Source: Glomus cerebriforme
Taxonomy: Eukaryota > Glomeromycota > Glomeromycetes > Glomerales > Glomeraceae
Length of the DNA stretch: 41,041 nucleotides
Assembly: GCA_003550305.1 (NCBI GenBank)
Contig: QKYT01000080.1
Coordinates: forward strand, 14,179-55,219
Reading direction: 5' to 3'
The notes below the pieces were generated by a model, which saw only the letters and a program-made list of their open reading frames with translations, did no database searches and was not told the DNA's origin. The translations under genes were made by a program, and so were the position numbers. Positions 10,687 through 22,149 of this stretch are shown in pieces. The first letter of the stretch is position 1. Each line of letters starts with the position of its first letter.

Positions 10687-12449
10687 ATGGAAATAAACCC
10701 GTTCTCACATAATGAAACACGACTTTTAGTTATTAACAACGAGATAGTACAAATTACTTTTAAATTACATAATGAGTAAATTAATTTTCAGTTTGAGTTC
10801 GTAATTTTTTTTGGAGATTGAGTATTGATTGAAAAAAACTTATTTTGACAGATCAGATAATTCTTATATAGAGAACAATGATTTACAAGATGAAATAAAA
10901 GTATGTAAGAATCTAAATAATTTTAATGAGATAAGTAAAAAATAATGTGGTCGTTTGTTTTCTCTTTTAGCGGGTTATAATAGCATTTGTGAAATTTATG
11001 GACGAAGATCATATTGTTGACGGTGAAGGATATTATTTGCTTTGTAGTAGGTATCATTTATTTTTAATTTTTTATTTTATGGTATTTTAATTCTTTTGAT
11101 ATAGCTTAATTTTCTAATAAACTATTCGCTTTTATGTTATAACAGAAAAGAGTATTTGGAATTTTGGAAAAAATTATGTTTTTTATAGAAACGATCAAGT
11201 AATTCCACCACATCAATATAAATATAATTTCGAATTGGAATTTGCAAATCAAATAATTGACAGGTATGAACATAATTATTATCTTCAAAAATTTTCACCT
11301 TTTTTTTTAAAAATTATGTTGTGAATTATCAGAAATTTCAGCCATGATAGAGGCAAAAATAAAAGTATAACTGATAGGAACAAGAAAAATAATTATATTT
11401 TACGAGAAGTCTCTTTGGATGATAACTTTGGAACGCCTAAAAGTAGTAATAATGCGATTAATCAAGAGATGATACAACGTATGTCATCAAGAGCAAATAT
11501 TTCACCACTTGAGAATTGGAATATGAGGCAAGGAGTTACGGCAACCGAATTTAACTTGCCATTTGACAATAGGCAATCCATGTCAAGATTTTCTGAAACT
11601 ACCCCTACAGCAATATGGGCAAATCGACAAAGATCCATGGATAATGCATATATAACTCCATTCGATAATCAAAGACAGGTGCAGAAACCAGTCGACAGTG
11701 CATATGCAACGTTATTTAATTATCGTGGACCTATACAGAGGTCTGCGAAAAACGCGTATATGACACCGATCGATGATCGAGGGCAGAAATTCGCGACATT
11801 TACTCGTACTTCTTCATTTACAAATCGAGAATATCCAGAATCAATACAACAGTCCAATAAAAATCTACTTGAATCTCAAAAGACCCTAAACAATGTTAGC
11901 GGAACGTCAAGAAATCCGATCTTAGTTGGTGAAACTTTTGAACAGGTCTGGTTCTTAATATATTTATTCATTCAATATTGTTTCTATGAAATTAAAATTA
12001 TAATCAATCCTAATCATAATTCTTTGTTAGACATCCAGAGCATCGTCCATAGGACTATCCCAAGAATCTTTTATAGGAGGCAATTGGCCATCGCTTGAAA
12101 CTACGTTATCATTAGATTCTGGATCACAAAAAGTTTCTGGCATTTCAAAATCACAATTCCACACGCCAACAAGACAAATATCTAGTGGCACGGATGATCC
12201 CAGTATTAATGCTTTTGGTGATGGAGAGGAACCATCGATGCAGAATGCAGCAGATGATCGCTTGTTAAATGAAAGGGATAATATCCGGGAAACAAATGGC
12301 AATACTGAGAATAATGATATTCTTAGGTAAAAAAAAAAAAAAAAAAATGGTGAATTTTAGTCACATGAAACCGTAACTAAATTTTTCTTTTTTTTTATAG
12401 TCTCTTAAGCCCTTTAAACTTTATTCGAAGAGTGTTTTCAATGGTATAG
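10687..12449 (+). CDS. Conserved-looking protein of unknown function, 413 aa
   Basis: I do not recognise this protein. Seven exons (10687-10775, 10852-10900, 10971-11050, 11189-11263, 11342-11945, 12031-12326, 12401-12449) with consensus splice sites close in frame. The first about 100 residues (start MEINPFSHNETRLLVINN) look globular and alternate hydrophobic and polar residues as in a beta-rich domain; VIIAFVKFMDEDHIVDGEGY is its clearest segment. The rest is low-complexity, rich in Asn, Ser and Gln, and probably disordered. Three 18-19-residue repeats of the form NAYxTPFDxRxQ lie in exon 5, and SPLNFIRRVFSMV is the C-terminus. Ser/Thr-Pro motifs suggest phosphoregulation. The reading frame is well supported; the function is not. 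The upstream region has CRE-like and E-box sites. Confidence 0.75.
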
Positions 12450-12840
12450 GCTATATAATTTGTTTATATTATAGCAATAGAGATATCCGCAAATATTAAT
12501 TGATATTTGTAATGTCAAGATCTTGTAAAACAAAATGTAAATTTATTATCTTGACCCATATTAATAGAATGTACTCATATAGGCATTTATAAAAGCATAT
12601 TAGTTTATTAACAATGTAAAATATTCAATAAATCACGCTCGTGACACTTTTATTACATAATCTCATTCAACAAAAACTTTTACTATTTTTAAAATTAGTA
12701 GTTGGTTTACATTCCATATTACCATTTTGGGATCATCCTGCAAAACACAATAAACCAATAATGTTCGGTATATATACTGCGTTATATAGCCGATCTTGCC
12801 GCAGGTCCGCAGTCATATTAACTTTCTTTCGTTATTAAAC

Positions 12841-14175
12841 ATGGCAACTACTCAATATGTGCGAAGAAAAGATGATATTGAAGAACCAAATGCGATTAAC
12901 GATGACAACATTGAAGCCGCAATGCCTATTTCAATTCGACAACCTAATCCACAATTAGTTCCTATTCGCCCACCGTCTTTGAAACCTGAATCTTCGAGAC
13001 CAAGAGTCTCGAAAATAATGAGACATGCCAACTTTTCAACAGTACCGCCAAAGTCAAACTTGACAAAGTTTCATGATTCAGGTATTCAAGGAGAATTTAA
13101 TAGAGTAACTACCGGTAGTTATGTAAAACTGGAAACGAAAAATTTTTCTCCTGGAGTCAATAAGAGCGGTCAAATTACTTCAGGCACAGTTTCCGCAGTT
13201 TTTCCACCGGCAGTTATTCCGACATTATCTCCTTCAGTTGTTTCTTCAATGTCACCTACAGTTTCCCAAGCAGATACTACAGCGACCATTAAAGTGGAAA
13301 AAACAATAAAATTTGAAAATTCAGTTGAGCTCAAAGTCACTAAACCTTCATTCGAATCGGCTGTGGATGAATCCGCAGTTGAGTCAAAAGTTAAAAATGA
13401 AGAGGAGATAACAAAGAAACTGAAATTGGAGAATGAAGTAGAAATTTTGACCAATGATGGACAAGAGCCAGAAGATCAGAAAAAAAGATTTGCTTGTCCA
13501 ATATGTAACAGATGTTTTGCTCGTAAATTCAACATGCAAACTCACCAAACTACTCACGAAGTTGATCGAGTGAAGCCATTTGTTTGCAATTATCCAGATT
13601 GTGATCATAGTTTTACAAGGAAACATGACCTTAAGCGACATATATATGGTATTCACGAACTTCCTGAACAAGAATTCAAATGTTCTAATTGTGGTAAAAC
13701 CTTCGCTAGAAAGGATGCTTGTAAGAGGCATTCGTATACATGTCGTGTGGTTGATGAAGTACCAAAAAATCAAGATCAAGACGGTGAACCACCTAGAAAG
13801 CGTGCAAAAACTAAAGTCAACAATAGGAAGAAACCCAATATTAGAAATCTACCTATTAGCGAGTCTGTAAATGAATCTGCACAGTTTGAACAGCAAGCAG
13901 TAAAATCTACTGCGGATAATCATGGGGATAAAACTACTGCGGATACATTGGATACGCTGGAAAATAAATCTACTTTTTCTTTTATGGCAACAGATATCAC
14001 ACTTTTAGATCAATGCACTACTTCAGATACTGTGAAAAAGTCAACAAATGGTATAATCGTAGATTCAACCTTAGATATTAATGACTCCTCAACAATTGAA
14101 GCAATAGATGTTTTGATGAATGAAAAGATGCCTGAAGCATCGATTGATCAAATGTATGACGAGAACGATGGATGA
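12841..14175 (+). CDS. C2H2 zinc-finger transcription factor, three fingers
   Basis: A single-exon gene of 444 aa. The ATG at 12841 (context AAACATGGC) is the first in frame; a longer open frame upstream lacks an ATG. Residues about 1-215 are disordered, rich in Pro, Ser and Lys, with repeated VKVEK/KFENS-type acidic-basic stretches. Three consecutive fingers follow: FACPICNRCF...H-x3-H (Cys219, Cys222), FVCNYPDCDHSF...H-x4-H, and FKCSNCGKTF...H-x4-C, the last ending in Cys instead of His. The finger set resembles the Crz1/PacC-type fungal C2H2 regulators, but I cannot assign an orthologue. A basic PPRKRAKTK stretch after the fingers is a likely nuclear localisation signal. The C-terminal 130 residues are acidic and Thr/Asp rich, suitable for activation. 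Confidence 0.88.
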   Translation: MATTQYVRRKDDIEEPNAINDDNIEAAMPISIRQPNPQLVPIRPPSLKPESSRPRVSKIMRHANFSTVPPKSNLTKFHDSGIQGEFNRVTTGSYVKLETKNFSPGVNKSGQITSGTVSAVFPPAVIPTLSPSVVSSMSPTVSQADTTATIKVEKTIKFENSVELKVTKPSFESAVDESAVESKVKNEEEITKKLKLENEVEILTNDGQEPEDQKKRFACPICNRCFARKFNMQTHQTTHEVDRVKPFVCNYPDCDHSFTRKHDLKRHIYGIHELPEQEFKCSNCGKTFARKDACKRHSYTCRVVDEVPKNQDQDGEPPRKRAKTKVNNRKKPNIRNLPISESVNESAQFEQQAVKSTADNHGDKTTADTLDTLENKSTFSFMATDITLLDQCTTSDTVKKSTNGIIVDSTLDINDSSTIEAIDVLMNEKMPEASIDQMYDENDG

Positions 14176-14450
14176 AACAGCCTATTCTAAAATAAATTCT
14201 TATAGGTGATTAAGATATATCGTAATTTTTGAAACCAAGATGGGATCTTGTTTTTACCAATTTAATCATTTATTGACTTTTTATCTTTTTTTAATGAGTA
14301 GAAATTTTGATATGAGGTGTTTCTTGTTTATTAAATTGTTATTCGATGTTGAAATCGATTACTATGTAAAATGTTTCTGTATGGTACAAGTTGATATATA
14401 ATACTTATTGTAAGCTTATGACAAAATAAATAAATCATACGATCAATTAG

Positions 14451-14520
14451 TCACGTGAAATAAGTGTAATTTATATTTTAAAAAGATACGTAATTTGATA
14501 TCATATTTTCGTTACGTCAT
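14451..14520. promoter_or_regulatory. E-box and CRE-like sites upstream of the eIF4A-like gene
   Basis: TCACGTGA at 14451-14458 and TTACGTCAT at 14512-14520 lie about 100-170 bp before the ATG at 14623. The same pair of site types is upstream of the 413-aa gene, so the two may share regulators. Based on motif matches only. Confidence 0.4.
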
Positions 14521-14622
14521 GATTTATGTAAGCTCAAGATCACCAAAATTAAAAATTACTAATAGGCCGATTTTCTTATTTTGATATTCTTTTTTTCATT
14601 CTCTTTCAATCGATGATTAACA

Positions 14623-16875
14623 ATGACTGATACATCAAAAATACTAAAAACAGTTCAAGATATCCAAGCCTCCTTGGCTATTCTACCTGAAATCAAAATT
14701 CATCTAGCAAAACTTACAGATGCTGTAAATGCGCTGCAGGGACGCAATAAGATCGATATACTAACTGAGACACACTTGCTTAATGATGTACCTAGCTCGT
14801 TTGTGTTACCAAACGTCTCCCCTATTGTAGATTCTATCGAATCAGCAGAGGAAGGTATAAAAGACATGAGAATCAAATCTTCAATAAACGAAAAGGACAA
14901 AAGTCAAAGTACTTTCAAAAATGAAAATCAGATAAAGTCTGTTGAATCAGTGGACAAGTCAAAAAAATTAACTTTGAATGAAAGAAAAAAATTAAGAAAA
15001 TTGAAGAAAAAGCAAGCTACTATTCAATTAAGTCCAGGAACTGAATCTTCATCTAACGAGCTGGATGTAAAATCAACACCGGAAATACAACCGCCTAGAG
15101 TACAGGATCAACAACCCATTAAAGAAGTTGCACCATCAGCACGTCCTCCACCGCGATTTCATGTGAGTTATTCCGGAAGTGTTACACAACCTTTTTTAAT
15201 AATAATTCATTTTTTATTTAGATGAATCGCATAGGTGTAGCTCCACCTAGAAATAACAGCGAGGATCGTTCTGGAACGAGATATAATCGGGGCCAATCAA
15301 ATCAATCGATCGGATATAATAACCAACGCGAAATGCTGTCAGATAATTGGAAACAGGTTGTTTCTACATTTGAAGAAATGAAATTAAAATCTGAGATTCT
15401 GCGGGGAATTCGCGCATTAGGGTATATTAAAATAATTTTGTACTGCGGACAAGTTATATCATGATTGATGTATCAACTTACATATTATAAATAGCTATGA
15501 TCATCCGACATCCATTCAGCAACGTGCAACAATGGCAATCTTATCTCGACGGGACGCTATAATCCAAATACCTCGATTGGAAGAAAGAACTATAACTTAT
15601 ATTGCTGCTCTACTTCAACAGATTGATACGCGTGATAAATCGTGTCAAGCGATTATAATCGTACATTCGAAAGACTTATGTTATGCTATTCAAGATTTAA
15701 TCAATGTCATGGGTCAATATATGCAATTTTCATGTTTGGTTTGTATTGGTGGCACTCCAGTAAGACAGGACGTAGAAAAGTTGAGAAATGAAGGACAACA
15801 AATTATAGTCGGGACTCCGGGTTTGTTTAATAATTATAAACAATTAATACTTTTTTAAAATAAACTGCATTAAAACTTAATAATAATTCAATTATCACGT
15901 GATTGAACGAAACAGGCAGATTAACTGGACTAATATTAGACCGTAGGTTCGATTTTAAACGCGTCAAAACGATTATAGTTGAAGACTCTTGCATCATGTT
16001 TAACAGCAATTTTCGTATGCAAGCTTTCGACATTATCTACAAATTACCAAAAAGTGCTCAAAAAGTTCTGATGACAACAGCCACAACGTTTACTCTTGCA
16101 GATATTAAAAATAAGATAACGAACAATACCATAATTGTCCTTAATAATGTGCATATGAGTGATGGGTTGCGACTATATTATACAATTGTAGAAAAAGATG
16201 ATCAAAAACTCAATGCTTTATGTGAAATTTACAAAGATGTGAATATTCAAAAATCTGTCGTCTTTTGTGAAAATTCAGAACGAGTCGATTGGTTAACTGA
16301 TAAATTAGCAACATTATTTGAGAATATGACCGTCTATTCTATGGTATGATACATCAAATTATAAATTATTATTAATAAATCAACTTTTCTTTAATATTAT
16401 ATATATTATTTAAGCATTCCTTTACAAGACAATCAGATAGACATGAAATCGTCAAGTCTTTCTGGAAATCGAGAGCAGCTTTAATTGTGACCACAGATTG
16501 CTTCTCGTCCGTTTTAGCGTTCCACCCTGTAGACTATAGTGTACACTTTGATTTACCATATAAAAAGGAAGAGTATCATGATCGGTATTTATTAAAGTTT
16601 TGTGATATACGGTTTGTAATCTTTATGTAATTAATTAATAATGTAATTTCATTTTTAAGTCTTTGCTGTTGTGGTGCTTATGGCTCTCCGGGTGTGGCCA
16701 TTAACATTCTTGTTAAAGGGCAATTATATGACCTTGGAGTTCTTGAGCGCTATTACCGATTGCAAAGTCAAGAATTGTTGGTAATAAATTATTTTATTAT
16801 CGAAAATTTTTCCTTTTAATAAATTTCATGTTTTTAAATTTTAATTTATAATAGGAAAATCGAGACTTTCATTGA
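14623..16875 (+). CDS. Degenerate eIF4A-like DEAD-box protein (probable pseudo-helicase)
   Basis: Seven exons (14623-15162, 15222-15421, 15495-15820, 15916-16343, 16415-16584, 16660-16780, 16855-16875) give 601 aa. Residues 1-225 are an extra N-terminal region: a predicted helix, then Lys-rich (LTLNERKKLRKLKKKQ) and disordered sequence. From about 228 the protein aligns by eye along the whole of eIF4A: the Q motif is kept (Phe230, GYDHPTSIQQ 247-256), as are CIGGTPVR, IIVGTPGR, the LCEIYKD segment and GVAIN. Key catalytic motifs are lost: the Walker A loop reads QIPRLEERT (271-279), DEAD reads EDSC (378-381), SAT reads TAT (410-412), motif V reads TTDCFSSVLA (524-533), and the arginine-finger motif VI reads HDRLCCCGAYGSPG (553-566). 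The frame is intact with good introns, so it is probably an expressed, catalytically inactive paralogue. Intron 3 contains TCACGTGA (15895-15902). Confidence 0.85.
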
Positions 16876-17310
16876 AAATGGATATTGTATTTCATTGTTA
16901 TTAAACTTCCGGTTAAAACAAGTGCATTATTATTATAAATAATTCATTTATGAGAGTTAGTTGTATTCGCTATATAGGATCAAAACGATTAATAAAATAT
17001 TGCTTGAACATTATAAATATGAGCTTCACCATTACATATTGTATTTTCTTTAAGCGTCTCTAATTGCTTAAACAATATAATATAAATAAATGTTATATGA
17101 TAAACGATTCAGCTAGATTATTTAATAGTAATTCATTAAATTTAGCCATAGCCGTTCTAACTGATTGTTGTATTCCTATAATGTTATTACTAATTTTTTT
17201 TTTTAACACCACAAAACATTTATTTATTATTATAAAATAACTGAACAATTACATAAGTCAATCAAACACTATACAGTAGCTATTTATTCTATTTTTACAA
17301 GTAAAACAGG
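16876..17310. other. 3' flank of the eIF4A-like gene
   Basis: AT-rich DNA with no gene or repeat that I can support. It marks the boundary between the compact gene island and the transposon-rich right half. Confidence 0.5.
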
Positions 17311-17317
17311 AGTTATA

Positions 17318-17920
17318 TATACAGTAGGTTACAAAAAGTTACCAACACCTAAAAATCAAATAAACTCAGACTTTTTAACAATAATTTTACATTTATTTTA
17401 AAGTTAAAATGTAAAAAACTATTTTGAGACATTTTTTTTCACTTAATTAATAGTAAAATTATGCATAAATATTTAATTTTAAAGGCAAAAAATTTTTCGC
17501 CTTTTTAGCCAGAATAGTTATAGTAAAATAAATACCAAAAATCGATTCTTTGTCTTAAGGATAGCTTATGTTTCAAAAATCAGAATGATTGGATCAGTAG
17601 TTATTGAGAAATCTACTTTTAAAAACCATAAAATTTTGTAAATTTCATATTTTCTCTATATTAAACTCAAAATCGGGATTCAAACCCTACTTTTTGAGAT
17701 TAAGTAAAGTTGTAAAGCAAATAAAATTACACGTAATGCTCAAATTTCAAAAGTATATAATGGATAGTTAAGGCTCACAATTAACTTTTGTATTCTATCT
17801 GATTTTGCATTTTTAGCAATTTCTTTATATTAAACTCAAAATTGGCATTCATAACCTATTTTTTAAGATTAATTAAAATATAATATTCAAATTTTAAAAG
17901 TAAACAACAGTCAAATTTTA
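17318..17920. mobile_element. Possible Tc1/mariner-like relic
   Basis: The stretch starts with TACAGTAGGTTACAAAAAGT, which has the look of a Tc1-type end (TA followed by CAGT...), but I find no matching right end. Inside, a segment around 17645-17760 (ACTCAAAATCGGGATTCA) recurs in diverged form at about 17812-17905 (ACTCAAAATTGGCATTCA). No coding remnant is visible. Confidence 0.3.
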
Positions 17921-18174
17921 CTATAAAAAAATATTAAAAATTGTAAAAAAGTTACTAAGTAAAATAGATGCAACTTTTAATAATTGATGCAGAAATAGTA
18001 TTGTAAAAACAAAAATTTGGAAAAAGAAAAAACACTTATTTTCCCCTTTTCACCCTTCCTGTTTTCAACTTCTATATGGTATTACATGAATGCATATACA
18101 TTTTGTTATGCGATCATATATAATTTCATTGCATAATCACATATAAAAATATATTAATTTTTATGCACCCCTTG

Positions 18175-18580
18175 AATGTGTGCCAGGTTTGTGGCGTAGC
18201 AATTTTTCAAGAAAATACATAACGATTTTTTTCTTTGACAAAAAGCTTTTAAATTTATACTATAAATGCGTTTTCGACTGCTCTACATGTTTACTTATGC
18301 TTTGGAAGAAGGTTTAAAATGCCGTTTTTGACTTTACATATGAATGATTGATTTTACCGTCTTTGCCAATCATTTCCAAAAATGGATTTGTCAAAAATAA
18401 AAATTTTTGTCAAATAAGTCAATAATGATATTTAAAATTGCTTTTGGCGCTCTAAGTAAACTTGTAGAGCAGCCGAAATTAGATATATTTAGTACCTTTT
18501 AAAAGTTATATGTTAATTTTCTTTTTCATGATTTTTTGTTGCGCACATCAGCTAGCTGCACCACAAACCTGGCACACATT
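18175..18580. mobile_element. Foldback MITE with about 26-bp terminal inverted repeats
   Basis: The left end AATGTGTGCCAGGTTTGTGG and the complement of the right end match for 24 of 26 positions. Internal inverted similarity continues: CGACTGCTCTACATGTTTAC near 18279 pairs with sequence near 18455-18475. The element is 406 bp and non-coding. No convincing target duplication is seen, so the superfamily is open. Short flanking A/T repeats (CACATATAAAAATA) occur on both sides. Confidence 0.65.
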
Positions 18581-19728
18581 TCGTTTAAGCAATTTTTATT
18601 ACACTGTCACATATAAAAATAGATTAGATTTTGTTATACCATCATATTAAATTTACATGTTAATTTTGTTTATGTGTCTTTAATTTTAAGAGGTATATTT
18701 TTAAAATATTTGATGTCATATAACATATTCTATATATTCCAAAATAAGTTTTTGCTATGCAAACACATTACTAAGTTATTAAATTTATATGTGCTACGCA
18801 TATAAAATATTGACTATTTTAAATTTAACCCTTTAAATAAGCAAAAAAAAAATCTCACTAGTGGTAAAAATTTTCTATGTTCAATAAGCAAACTCAAATC
18901 CTACTTATTCATATATTATTTGGGATCCTACCATAGGCGTAGTATTGGACTGATATACTTAAATTTGTATATCATTAAAAGAAGTATATTGAATAAATTT
19001 TAGTTAAAACTTATAGATCTAATGCAAAACCTATTTGTTAAGCCAATTTTTTATTATAGCCAAAGTAAACTCATATTCAGCTTTCTTATAAGTAGTTTGC
19101 ATTTTTTTAGCAATCCAATAGTAACCTTCAGGTCAATAATAAAGCTCCTGCAAAGTGAGATTCTGGTCAAGATCACGTGCTTTCTGAGGATCGATATAAA
19201 TCAAAGGTTCTTCCATTTTCTTTTATAATCATGAAAAAAAATGTTATTTCACAGACCTTATTCAAAGTAGAGAAGAATATGTGAAAAACATAAAACTGAA
19301 CTGGAGAAGGAGAACTATCACCTACGTAATAAATTGTAAACAGAAGTTGATACTAATCACCAGAATAAAAGACAAATTAATCAACTGAAATGGGATTATA
19401 TCTGATGTGAGCAGGAAATTTAAAATCTCAATCGGAAGATAGAATGCTTTGAAAATGCTTTAAAAGAAGAAATAATAAAATTAAAGTCTGAAATTTTTAC
19501 TCTAAAAAATCAGTTATATTAATCTAAGAAGAATGTATGAGATAAGGAAAAGTTTATCTTTAGTTTAGAAAAGTAGTTAGTAGAATCTGAAGAACAAGTT
19601 GAGAAATTGTAATGTCGAATCAATATCATCTCATCACAAAAAAATTCACTAGAATGAGAGAATTCTCCAAACTTGTATAATTCTAATACTGATTTGAAGA
19701 TAGTCATAATTGCAGAATTGGTAAATGC

Positions 19729-20020
19729 TAGTATTCCAATCTGTTAAACTATTATTCACCAAATTATAGATATCTATCCAAAATCTGAATATTTCAGATA
19801 ACAGATAATATCAGATAGGATTTCTTAGATAATTGAATAATGGATAATTGTGAATTATTTAGACATTGTCCATCAATATTATTATATAATTTTATTTTTA
19901 TCCGTATCCAATTATTCTTCGGATATTCAACAAATATTTGTAACTTAGCAAATTTTTTGGATAACAGATAATGTTCAGATCGGATAATCAGATCACAGAT
20001 ATTCGTGAATTGGAATACTA
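19729..20020. mobile_element. Short non-autonomous element with 8-bp target duplication
   Basis: The ends TAGTATTCCAATCTG and (right, complemented) TAGTATTCCAATTCA form a terminal inverted repeat of about 13 bp. GTAAATGC flanks the element at 19721-19728 and 20021-20028, a perfect 8-bp duplication as made by hAT or P-type transposases. Removing the element and one copy restores the gag-like frame (VNA/INGFLKE). Inside are many CAGATAA-type subterminal repeats and no ORF. The end does not fit the hAT YARNG pattern, so the superfamily is uncertain. Confidence 0.8.
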
Positions 20021-20145
20021 GTAAATGCTATAAATGGTTTTCTGAAAGAAGTGGTTCATAGAGATATTTTAAAAAGATAAATAAGAGATGCAACTAGTCA
20101 AATTCATATAAAAAACAATAATTTACATTAGGATTTAAGAGAATT

Positions 20146-20469
20146 TTTTTTTTTTTGAAGACGTGCTGAAGTCATGAACTTTATTCTGTAAATCAATAGG
20201 CAATGCCCAGAATACAATAACAAATAAAATTATATAGCTCAGATATAAGACCTCCAAATGGAAAATTCCAACACGTCACACTTATATAACATGAGTTCCC
20301 AGAGTGAGGTCTAAAGACAAGACACTCCTTAGATAGTTAATTTGCTCTGGTTTTTCCCCATATCCCAATGCTAGTACCAAATAAAAAACCTTTCAATCAG
20401 TTCTCCCAAATCTTCCCACAATCACATTGGGTCTTCTAACTAGTATGATTTGTTATAATTTTGACCAGA
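20146..20469 (-). mobile_element. 5'-truncated poly(A) retroposon, copy 1
   Basis: The 324-bp insert is flanked by a 16-bp duplication AGGATTTAAGAGAATT (20130-20145 and 20470-20485). On the minus strand it ends with an AATAAAG polyadenylation-type signal, GCACGTCTTC and a poly(A) run. This is the signature of target-primed reverse transcription (LINE/SINE type). It is homologous to the 3' part of the copy at 38135-39120 and begins at its 5' end within that sequence, so it is 5'-truncated. It interrupts the gag-like frame, which is continuous without it (DLRELRQ). Confidence 0.85.
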
Positions 20470-22149
20470 AGGATTTAAGAGAATTAAGACAAGCTTGTGA
20501 TCAATTACAACAAGATTTAGTCCATAAGTAGAGAAGGAGTTATGATGCAGAAGGTGAACATGACAATAAAATTATATGAAAGCAACTTTCTAAAGGAATA
20601 AAAGTAAGAGTTATTGGTAATCTTTAGCAATAATGAACTAATGCTCAAAACTAGGTAAATAGAATAATAGGTAATATAGTAAGAAAGTAAAATTGTATTG
20701 GTGAATTGTTATGAGAAAAATTTGCTTTACAAATCTTATATCAATAAAATGCCTACCACCTACAGTGATGTAAAAGGGATATAGGTTTATTAGAATATAA
20801 TTGAGACAGGTTTTATGAGCAATATGAAAAATAGAAAAATAAGACTCAAACAGAATGCCAGAATATTTTAAATTTGCAGTGACAAATTTTGATACTTCAG
20901 AATAATCTACCAAATCAAATAAATATGATAGGAATATCTCATCCATGATTTGATTAGGATGATAGTATTTCAGACTTTCTTGTATAACTTAAACTAAACT
21001 TGTAAAATCGGGATATAGATCTGACAGAAGTAGGTGTTAATGGAAGAGCTCAGGCAAAAGGATATTTAAAAAGCTGTATAAAAGGAAGAAATCTAGAATG
21101 GTTTGATAAAGAGATTACTATAAAAATAAATTGGAAACTAACTAACCTAACTGATAGTACAGGACAAGCTAATTTAATAACTGTAAATGGATGAATGACT
21201 CTTTAGATTGGTGCTGATAGTTTAAATGAAACACTCAAACAATCTGAAAATGTAATAGTTAAATTAAGAGCTGTAAAAGATCTTTGGAATAAAGATTGAC
21301 ATGTGACAGGAGGTCATCCTACTAATCTTCCAGTAAATGTATCAAATGCTGATAATAGAACTACAGTAGTTGTAGCAAACATTTGATTTGGTTAAGCTAT
21401 ATGGTAGCTAAAAACTCATTTTTTTACAGTGAAAGAGGAGCTTCAGGATATAATGTATAAAACAATTATGAAGGAAAACATGACTATAAATGAATTATAT
21501 AGAAAAATATTACAAATAGGTAGATAAGCTAACTATAGACCTAAAGATTTATGTAAAAAATTTTTAGATACCCTTTCACTCCTATGGCTTGAAAAAGCTG
21601 AGGATATTGGTAAACATTTGCTATTGGCTGAATTAACTAAAAAGTTTTATGAGATAAAATTATGCCGAATAGCTAGATATAAAAGAGATAAAATATCTGA
21701 TTTACTAGTATCTAATCAAGCATCTTGACAAATATATGAACCTTTACCTGTTTTAAGCCTATAATAGCAAGAAATATCTTTAGAAGATATGCAAAAAGCA
21801 ATTCAAAATGCATTAGCATAGGATTCCAAAATATATATGTAGAGGTAAGATGACTTTAGAATTTTTTACTAATAACTCTACACAAGGATTTTTTATAAGA
21901 TCACTATGCAAATTTAATACTTGATATTAAATAACCATAAAAAATAAGCAAATTGATTATTTGATCTCTAGTTGTCATATGATTTAGGTTATTATTGTAA
22001 CTTATTTTTTAATTTTTTATTCAAAATTATTTATTATAAAAATTGTAAATTTTATTTTTATTTTTTATAAAATTTATTATATTAAAAATTTTACTTGTTA
22101 TTATATATTGATAGTATTATTATAATTATGAATTCAACTAATTTTTTTG

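Larger units (their letters stand above)
19254..21819 (+). pseudogene. Gag-like retroelement gene, 5' part, interrupted and decayed
   Basis: One frame encodes a long coiled coil (KHKTELEKENYHLRNKL, LKEEIIKLKSEIFTLKNQLY), then AELVNAINGFLKEVVHRD, LRELRQACDQLQQDLVHK and a capsid-like helical region (GYLKSCIKGRNLEWFDKEI at about 21060). More than a dozen in-frame stops occur, mostly where CAA, CAG or CGA would be expected. The frame is cut by inserts at 19729-20020 and 20146-20469 and continues after 28143. The layout (coiled coil, capsid-like helices, zinc knuckle) fits gag of a retroelement; no reverse transcriptase or LTR was recognised. The 5' limit is approximate. Confidence 0.6.

Noticed and set aside
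12641..12838. 65-codon plus-strand frame before the zinc-finger gene
   Set aside because: No family likeness; it lies in the probable promoter and leader of the next gene.
12796..12840. Longer start of the zinc-finger protein
   Set aside because: The extension has no ATG; the first ATG in frame is at 12841 and has a good context.
13170..13779. Minus-strand frames of 94 and 131 codons
   Set aside because: They are antisense shadows of the zinc-finger gene.
20638..20946. 102-codon minus-strand frame
   Set aside because: Antisense to the gag-like relic, with hydrophobic low-complexity composition and no family likeness.
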